Shown here: positions 7,217 to 11,715 of the stretch, one piece after another
How positions within the stretch are numbered: the first letter of the stretch is position 1
Layout of the letters: each line of letters begins with the position of its first letter
Source of the DNA: JBOHSA01 sp050732995
GTDB taxonomy: Bacteria > Gemmatimonadota > Gemmatimonadetes > Gemmatimonadales > GWC2-71-9
Direction of reading: 5' to 3'
Assembly: GCA_050732995.1 (NCBI GenBank)
Contig: JBOHSA010000124.1
Span: 1 to 11,715 of the forward strand
Length of the DNA: 11,715 nucleotides
The notes under the pieces: model-generated
The model's input: only the letters and a program-made list of their open reading frames with translations
Database searches by the model: none
What the model was told of the DNA's origin: nothing
Translations under genes and position numbers: made by a program

Positions 7217-8085
7217 ACGTCGGGGTCGTCGGAAACCCGAGCTACCGCGACCTCGGGAGCATCCTGGGCCTGCTGGCCGAGGCGGGGCCCCGCCTCGGTT
7301 TCCGGTTGTTCAGCGAAGCGAGCCTCCTGCCCCTCTGGCCGGACCCCAAGCCCGCGCCGCTCGAGGCCCACTCCCCGCTCGACTGCCTCCTGACGCTGGG
7401 CGGCGACGGAACCCTGCTGCGCGGCGCCCGCGCCCTGAACGGCGCCAACACCCCCATCCTCGGCATCAACCTGGGCCGCGTCGGGTTTCTGACGACCGCG
7501 TCGTCGCAGAGCCTCCAGTGGGCGCTCGACGCGCTGGTCCGCAAGGCCTACGCCACCGAGTCCCGGCTCGCGCTCGTCTCCTCGATCGAGAACAAGCAGG
7601 GCGCAAAGCGCACTGAGCCGCTCGTGCTGAACGACGTCGTCGTGCACAAGGGAGGCGTGGCCCGCGTCGTCCGGCTCCGCGTGCTGGTGGACGGCGAGGA
7701 GGTCGGGCAATACTCGGCCGACGGGATCATCGTCGCCACGCCCACCGGGTCGACGGCCTACTCGCTCTCGGCCGGCGGGCCGATCGTCGTCCCGGGGGTC
7801 GACGCCATCGTGGTCACCGCGATCTGCCCGCATACGCTGGCCGTGCGGCCGCTCGTCCTCCCGTCCCATGCCCAAATCGCCGTCGAGCCGATCCCGCCGT
7901 GGTCCGAGGAGGTGCTCGTGTCGTTCGATGGGCAGGTGGGCACCACCATCCAGGCCGGCGAGCGCCTGCTGGTCCGGCGCGCCGAGCGACCGGTGCTGCT
8001 CGTGCGCCTGGGCCCCGAGGGCTTCTTCGCGCGCATGCGCAAGAAGCTGCAGTGGGGCGACCTCTCCGACCGCGAGCGCAAGTAG
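7213..8085 (+). CDS. nadK: NAD kinase
   Basis: NadK phosphorylates NAD(+) to NADP(+) and is the only de novo source of NADP in the cytoplasm. The 290-residue product is of usual length. It carries the diagnostic GGDGT at 63-67, INLGRVGFLT at 85-94, LND at 139-141 in place of the common NE pair, DGIIVATPTGSTAYSLSAGG from 170, and VSFDGQVG near 236-243. The ATG at 7213 overlaps the dxs stop, with GAGGAG 14 bases upstream inside dxs. The last base of its TAG stop is the first base of the recN GTG. The position just before recN is shared with Actinobacteria, where tlyA-nadK-recN is common. Confidence 0.96.
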   Translation: MNVGVVGNPSYRDLGSILGLLAEAGPRLGFRLFSEASLLPLWPDPKPAPLEAHSPLDCLLTLGGDGTLLRGARALNGANTPILGINLGRVGFLTTASSQSLQWALDALVRKAYATESRLALVSSIENKQGAKRTEPLVLNDVVVHKGGVARVVRLRVLVDGEEVGQYSADGIIVATPTGSTAYSLSAGGPIVVPGVDAIVVTAICPHTLAVRPLVLPSHAQIAVEPIPPWSEEVLVSFDGQVGTTIQAGERLLVRRAERPVLLVRLGPEGFFARMRKKLQWGDLSDRERK

Positions 8086-9833
8086 TGCTGACGGAGCTGC
8101 GCGTCCGCGACCTCGCCGTCATCGCCGACGTCACCCTCCCGCTCCAGCCCGGCCTCAACGTCCTCACCGGGGAGACTGGCGCGGGGAAGTCGATGCTCGT
8201 CGACGCCCTCGCGCTGCTCTTGGGCGAGCGCGCCTCGGGCGACGTCGTGCGGCCGGGCGCGGAGAAAGCCGTGGTCGAGGGGGCGTTCGACGTCATGGAC
8301 ATTCCGTCGTTCGCTCAGTCCGGCGCCTCGCTGGGCCTCGATGTCTCGGAACATCTCGTCGTCGTCCGCCGTGAAGTGTTTCCCGAGGGCCGATCCCGCG
8401 CCTGGGTCAACGGCAGCCCCACGACGGTGAGCGTGCTGGCGCAGCTCGGCGGCCTGCTGGTGGATCTGCACGGCCAGCACGAGACCCAGTCCCTCGTGCG
8501 CGCGGACCCGCAGCGAGAGATCCTCGACGCCTGTGCCGATGCCGGCGTGGAGCGGGCGGCGGCGCGCGACGCGCACGCCCGCTGGGCCGCGCTCGAGCGG
8601 CGCGCGGCCGACCTCCAGGCGCGAGCGGAGGAAGTCCGGCGGAAGGCCGACTATCTCCATCACGTCGCAGAGGAAATCGAGCGGACGGCCCCGCGCGTGG
8701 GAGAGGACGACGCGCTCGAGATCGAGGCCCGGCGCCTCGCGCACGCCGACGAGCTCGGGCGACTCGGGCGGGAGCTCGAGCATGCCCTCGACACCGCCGG
8801 ACTCACGCGGGCGGCCCGGCTGCTCGCGCAGCTGAGCAAGCTCGACCCGTCCGTGGCCCGGTGGCAGGAGCTGCTCGATGGCGCGTTCGCGAACGTCGAG
8901 GAGCTGCGGACCGCGGTCCGGGATTACGCGGGCGGCATCGACGGGGACCCCGGCCGGCTGGCGGAAGTGGAGCAACGCCGCGACGTCCTGTTCCGGCTGC
9001 GGCAGAAGTATGGGCCCACGCTGCCCGACGTCATCGCCACGCGCGACGCCACGGCGCGCGAGCTCGAGCTGCTCGACACGGCTGACTTGGACCTGCGCGC
9101 CCTCGCGGCCGAGCGCGAGGCGGCAGCCCGCGACTTCGCTCGGGCCTGCGCCGCGCTCACGGCCAAGCGCCACGGGGGCGCGAAGCACCTCGCCGAGGCC
9201 GTCAACACACTGCTCCCCTCACTCGGCATGCCCGGCGGCCGGTTCGAAGTTCTGCTGCCCCCGCATCCCACACCCCAGGCACTGGGCGCCGAAGCGGTGG
9301 TCTTTGAGGTGCGGCTCAACCTGGGACTCGAGGCGCGTCCCCTCGCCCGGGTCGCCTCCGGGGGCGAGTTGTCCCGCCTCATGCTCGCCCTCAAGGTCGT
9401 GCTCGCCCGGCACGACGCCGTGCCGACGCTCGTGTTCGACGAGGTGGACCAGGGCATCGGCGGCGAGGTGGGCGGCCGGCTCGGCCGGGCGCTGGCGGAC
9501 GTGGCCACGCGCCGTGACCCGGAGGTGGCGGGAGGGGGGGAGCGGGGGGGGACACACCGGCAGGTGCTCGTCATCACTCACCTGCCGCAGATCGCCGTCT
9601 ACGCCGACCACCACCTGGTCGTAGCCAAGGGGGCGCGCGGAGGCATCGCCACGAGCGACGTGCAGGTCGCGACCGGCGACATGCGCCGGCGCGAAATCGC
9701 GCGGATGCTCGGGGATCCCGACATGCGCACCGCGCTGCATCACGCGGAAGAGCTGCTCAGAACAGCCGGCGCGTCGTCCGCAGCACGATCCGAAACACCG
9801 TCCCGGCCGGCAGCACGCCGCTCGGCCCGCTGA
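8085..9833 (+). CDS. recN: DNA repair protein RecN
   Basis: RecN is an SMC-like ATPase recruited early to DNA double-strand breaks. From GTG 8085 it has 582 residues, versus about 553 in E. coli. Seen in order: Walker A GETGAGKS at 29-36, LLVDLHGQHETQSL at 124-137, a long coiled-coil middle (about 155-370), the ABC signature ASGGELSR at 424-431, Walker B TLVFDEVD at 448-455 and VLVITHLPQIAVYAD at 494-508. Two additions are unusual. A Gly-rich insertion (about 477-493) between Walker B and the His switch is encoded by G7 and G8 runs. A Ser/Arg/Pro-rich C-terminal tail of about 24 residues runs past the normal end and overlaps the convergent gene by 77 bases. The longer reading frame upstream of 8085 lies inside nadK and is not used. 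GTG overlaps the nadK stop by one base, so coupled translation is likely. Confidence 0.95.
   Translation: MLTELRVRDLAVIADVTLPLQPGLNVLTGETGAGKSMLVDALALLLGERASGDVVRPGAEKAVVEGAFDVMDIPSFAQSGASLGLDVSEHLVVVRREVFPEGRSRAWVNGSPTTVSVLAQLGGLLVDLHGQHETQSLVRADPQREILDACADAGVERAAARDAHARWAALERRAADLQARAEEVRRKADYLHHVAEEIERTAPRVGEDDALEIEARRLAHADELGRLGRELEHALDTAGLTRAARLLAQLSKLDPSVARWQELLDGAFANVEELRTAVRDYAGGIDGDPGRLAEVEQRRDVLFRLRQKYGPTLPDVIATRDATARELELLDTADLDLRALAAEREAAARDFARACAALTAKRHGGAKHLAEAVNTLLPSLGMPGGRFEVLLPPHPTPQALGAEAVVFEVRLNLGLEARPLARVASGGELSRLMLALKVVLARHDAVPTLVFDEVDQGIGGEVGGRLGRALADVATRRDPEVAGGGERGGTHRQVLVITHLPQIAVYADHHLVVAKGARGGIATSDVQVATGDMRRREIARMLGDPDMRTALHHAEELLRTAGASSAARSETPSRPAARRSAR
9534..9551 (+). 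repeat. G7 and G8 homopolymer tracts in recN
   Basis: Seven G (9534-9540) and eight G (9544-9551) are separated by AGC and encode Gly-rich residues in a loop that ordinary RecN proteins lack. The reading frame stays open in the given sequence. The runs are possible mutation or assembly-error sites. Confidence 0.55.
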
Positions 9834-11331
9834 CGGTCTGCTCCACCGAGACCCCGGCCTCGACCGTGGGCCCGACGTAGGTCAGGGCCCCGCCGAGCCG
9901 CAGTCGGCGCTCGGCCGTGCCCGCGTCGAGCACGCGCGCCGCCGTCGGCGCGCCCAAGCGCGCGGCCAGGTCGATCGAGTCCTGCGCGGCGCGAAACCGG
10001 TACCGGTCCCGCGCGCGCGTCCAGTAACCCACCGTCACCCCCGCCGCGAAGGCGCCGCCGAACCGGTACAGCGGCGCGACGTCCACCGCCGCGTAATCCC
10101 CGGGGTTCCAGCGGAGCGGCGTCGTCGCGCCCCGCGGCACCAGAAACGCCGTGACGGGCGCCACCCGGCGCTCCCGCGTTCCCTCCAGTTGCCGCGCCGC
10201 CCGCAGCGCGAGGTTCAGCCATAGGCGCCCGGCCAGCACCGCCTCCTGGACCACCTGCACCTCGACGTCGGTCTGATGGTCTCCCGTGGAGAGGTCGAGC
10301 GCGTCGTGGGGCGAATCCTGGTGCCCGGTCGGCAGCCGCACCACGAGGGCGACGGCCGCGGCGTAGCGCCCGGCGGGGCTCCCCCCCCCGGCGAGCCGGT
10401 ACTGCGCCGCGAGCTCCACGTCCCCGGGCCAGTAGCGCAACCGCCGGGGCGTGGGTTCGAATGGCCGCATCCCGAACCCCCCCCCCGGCGTAGGGTCGGC
10501 CAGGGCGGTTGCAAAGCCGGCCTCGCCCACCGGGTCCGCCGGCAGCAGGAAGGCGTCCGTGAACCCGGCGACGCCGTAACTCGCGGTGAGCTCTTGCTGG
10601 ATGCGCGTCACGTTCGCGGCGACGGCCTGGCCACCGTCGGAGCCGGCGCGCGGCAGGAACGGGGCCGCGCCGGCGGTGCCCACGCCGTAGACCAAGCGGT
10701 GCAGCGCGTCGCGCACGCTGCGCGCCGAGTCGAGGTCCGCCTGCGCGGGGCACTGGCGGCTCGGCGGGCAGCCGTAGCTGCCGGCGGCGATGTTGGCATC
10801 GAGTTGTTGGAGCGCGGCGTCGAAATCGGCGAAAAACAGTGTGTAGGCACCGGCCGACCCGGGGTCGGCGAGCCGGGGATTCAGGCCCAGGCTCGCCCCC
10901 GCGGTGTCGAGCGCGAGATGCGCGCGCGTGAACACGCGCACCAGCGGCAGCGTCACGCCCACCGCCAGCCGGTCGGTCACGCCGAACTCGGCGGTGATCG
11001 GCGTCGTGCGCCGCTCGTGGCGCACGCTGAACAGCCCCCGTCCGAGACTCGCGACGAAGCCGGTGGCGCCTGAGGCGGTTCGCACGTCCTGCTGCAGCCG
11101 CGCGACGACGGGGAGAAATGCGCTGCCGCCGCCCACGGTGTCGCCGGTCAGGGGCGCGCCCAGCCGCTCGCGCGCGCCGTTGAAGAAGCGGTGGTCCCAG
11201 GTTTCGATCCGCGGCTCGAAGGTGAGCCGCATCGTCCCGGCCCGGGGCGTGTCGCTGCGGGGTGCCGCTTGGGCGGCACCGAGCCCGGGCAGGAGCCCGG
11301 GAAGCGCGAGGGCGAGGAGGAAAGTCCGCAT
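9757..11331 (-). CDS. Exported putative outer-membrane beta-barrel protein
   Basis: The 524-residue product has a clear Sec signal peptide (MRTFLLALALPGLLPGLGAAQA, cleavage after about residue 22) and a C-terminal aromatic residue (FRIVLRTTRRLF), the end expected for a Bam-assembled outer-membrane barrel. Alternating hydrophobic segments such as ITAEFGVTDRLAVGVTLPLV (112-131), GDVELAAQYRL (303-313), AAVALVVRLPTGHQDS (325-340) and AAGVTVGYWTRARDRYRF (429-446) look like antiparallel strands. The ordering GVTDRLAVGVTLP ... RLPTGH ... TGDHQTD resembles barrels annotated as phenol-degradation-type (MetA-like) transporters, a weak family guess. A helical stretch (about 155-255) with two close cysteines (C188, C194) interrupts the strands. 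Runs of Gly at 283-285 and 315-317 come from 10- and 9-base poly-G tracts. It overlaps recN convergently by 77 bases. A hairpin sits just before its ATG and no ribosome site is directly adjacent. Substrate is unknown. Confidence 0.8.
   Translation of the reverse strand: MRTFLLALALPGLLPGLGAAQAAPRSDTPRAGTMRLTFEPRIETWDHRFFNGARERLGAPLTGDTVGGGSAFLPVVARLQQDVRTASGATGFVASLGRGLFSVRHERRTTPITAEFGVTDRLAVGVTLPLVRVFTRAHLALDTAGASLGLNPRLADPGSAGAYTLFFADFDAALQQLDANIAAGSYGCPPSRQCPAQADLDSARSVRDALHRLVYGVGTAGAAPFLPRAGSDGGQAVAANVTRIQQELTASYGVAGFTDAFLLPADPVGEAGFATALADPTPGGGFGMRPFEPTPRRLRYWPGDVELAAQYRLAGGGSPAGRYAAAVALVVRLPTGHQDSPHDALDLSTGDHQTDVEVQVVQEAVLAGRLWLNLALRAARQLEGTRERRVAPVTAFLVPRGATTPLRWNPGDYAAVDVAPLYRFGGAFAAGVTVGYWTRARDRYRFRAAQDSIDLAARLGAPTAARVLDAGTAERRLRLGGALTYVGPTVEAGVSVEQTVSGPSGVLPAGTVFRIVLRTTRRLF
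10381..10389 (-). repeat. Nine-base poly-G tract (coding strand) in the barrel gene
   Basis: A run of nine C on the plus strand (G on the coding strand) encodes Gly 315-317, probably in a loop between two strands. Nine-base G runs are long enough for slipped-strand mispairing. Confidence 0.7.
10477..10486 (-). repeat. Ten-base poly-G tract (coding strand) in the barrel gene
   Basis: A run of ten C on the plus strand encodes the end of Pro282 and Gly 283-285 in a predicted loop. A gain or loss of one base would shift the frame downstream. The frame is open at the present length. Confidence 0.7.
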
Positions 11332-11336
11332 TAGCA

Positions 11337-11368
11337 GAACGGCATCCGGGTCGCGCCGGATGCCGTTC
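11337..11368 (-). terminator. 13-bp perfect hairpin between the hydrolase gene and the barrel gene
   Basis: GAACGGCATCCGG (11337-11349) and CCGGATGCCGTTC (11356-11368) are perfectly complementary around the six-base loop GTCGCG. The stem lies in the gap between two minus-strand genes. It may be a terminator of the hydrolase gene, but no U tract follows: the minus strand continues TGCTAATG, so the stem ends five bases before the barrel gene's ATG. On the minus strand a purine-rich AAGAGG (11373-11368) immediately precedes the stem and overlaps its first base. Alternatives are a translational control element or a structured spacer. Confidence 0.55.
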
Positions 11369-11404
11369 CTCTTCCGTTACCCCGCGTCCCGGTGATGGTT
11401 CGCG

Positions 11405-11715
11405 TCAGGGGATCGCCAGCATGCGGGTACCGTAGGTGCTGTTGATCAGCTGGATCAGCTTGTTGGCGAGCAGGCGGTGCGTGGCCGCGCTGGGATGTAC
11501 CGCGTCACAGGAAAAGGCGGTACCGAACGGATTCGCCGTGCACGGTTGGTTGAAGAGCGGGAACGGCCGCACGGCCGTCGCGACGGTCCGCAGCGAGTCG
11601 AGGGTGGGATTGGGATTGTAGTAGGTCCAACCCCGGCTGGCCGCCGCGCCGGCGATGGCCGTGTTGTAGGCGTTGACGTCCGCCACGAGCCGCCGCAGCT
11701 CCGCGGGCTGGATGG
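11405..11715 (-). CDS. SGNH/GDSL-type hydrolase, C-terminal part (partial)
   Basis: The reading frame is open from the right window edge to the TGA at 11405-11407, so only about the last 103 residues are seen and the true start lies outside. Near the C-terminus, FSCDAVHPSAATHRLLANKL carries the Asp-x-x-His-Pro arrangement of SGNH/GDSL hydrolase block V, which supplies the catalytic Asp and His. It is followed by a helix and a YGT-containing tail. The segment VADVNAYNTAIAGAAASRGW fits the helix before that block in these esterases or lipases. Two Cys (in PCTANPFGTAFSC) could form a disulfide, consistent with an exported protein. An internal GTG at 11684-11686 is not a credible start because the homologous helix continues upstream. 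Substrate cannot be told. Confidence 0.75.
   Translation of the reverse strand, partial: IQPAELRRLVADVNAYNTAIAGAAASRGWTYYNPNPTLDSLRTVATAVRPFPLFNQPCTANPFGTAFSCDAVHPSAATHRLLANKLIQLINSTYGTRMLAIP

Noticed and set aside
7899..8084. Upstream extension of the recN frame into nadK
   Set aside because: The RecN family starts at the LTELRVRDLAVI segment, just after GTG 8085. The upstream part is a shadow of nadK.
9740..10753. A 337-codon minus-strand frame overlapping the barrel gene
   Set aside because: It is another frame of the same minus-strand gene, low in complexity (Arg/Gly/Ala), without signal peptide or recognisable motif.
10276..11073. A 265-codon plus-strand frame opposite the barrel gene
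   Set aside because: It is antisense to the signal-peptide-bearing barrel protein and has typical shadow composition.

Overview
The window is a very GC-rich bacterial chromosome segment. It looks like one dense co-directional housekeeping operon on the plus strand (about 148-9833), meeting two minus-strand genes for envelope or secreted proteins (9757-11715). The likely source is a diderm (Gram-negative-type) bacterium with high GC content. Gemmatimonadota is my best guess, from the gene order, the codon bias, the signal-peptide beta-barrel protein and the type of intergenic heptamer repeat. This is inference; no 16S rRNA or marker phylogeny is available in the window.

Layout: 1-129 is an almost pure C tract (only C and G, no A or T) that looks like a contig-end artefact. 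It is followed by zapA (cell division), rny (RNase Y), folD (one-carbon folate metabolism), xseA and xseB (exonuclease VII), ispA (prenyl diphosphate synthase), dxs (first step of the MEP isoprenoid pathway), nadK (NAD kinase) and recN (double-strand-break repair SMC-like ATPase). From rny to xseB and from dxs to recN the genes overlap by 1-16 bases, so translational coupling is likely. Only two plus-strand gaps exceed 20 bases: zapA-rny, which holds a hairpin and a short heptamer repeat, and ispA-dxs, which holds two inverted arrays of a 7-base repeat forming a long stem. On the minus strand, a 524-residue exported putative beta-barrel protein overlaps the 3' end of recN by 77 bp. Upstream of it lies the C-terminal part of an SGNH/GDSL-type hydrolase that runs off the window edge. 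A 13-bp perfect hairpin separates these two.

How the genes fit together: folD-xseA-xseB-ispA-dxs-...-recN is an old, widely kept gene string (Bacillus subtilis has folD-xseA-xseB-ispA-dxs-tlyA-argR-recN). Here tlyA and argR are absent, nadK sits between dxs and recN, and zapA-rny precede folD. The products are linked by DNA repair (XseAB, RecN), NADPH supply (NadK, FolD) and isoprenoid supply (Dxs, IspA).

I found no new defence, mobile or metabolic system. The observations most worth following are: the ispA start (no ATG, GTG or TTG in a position that keeps the N-terminus, a CTG at the right place, and two C7 tracts just upstream that could allow an XseB-IspA frameshift fusion); the heptamer repeats; the 9- and 10-base poly-G tracts inside the outer-membrane gene, which are candidates for phase variation; and the hairpin placed directly before that gene's start codon.
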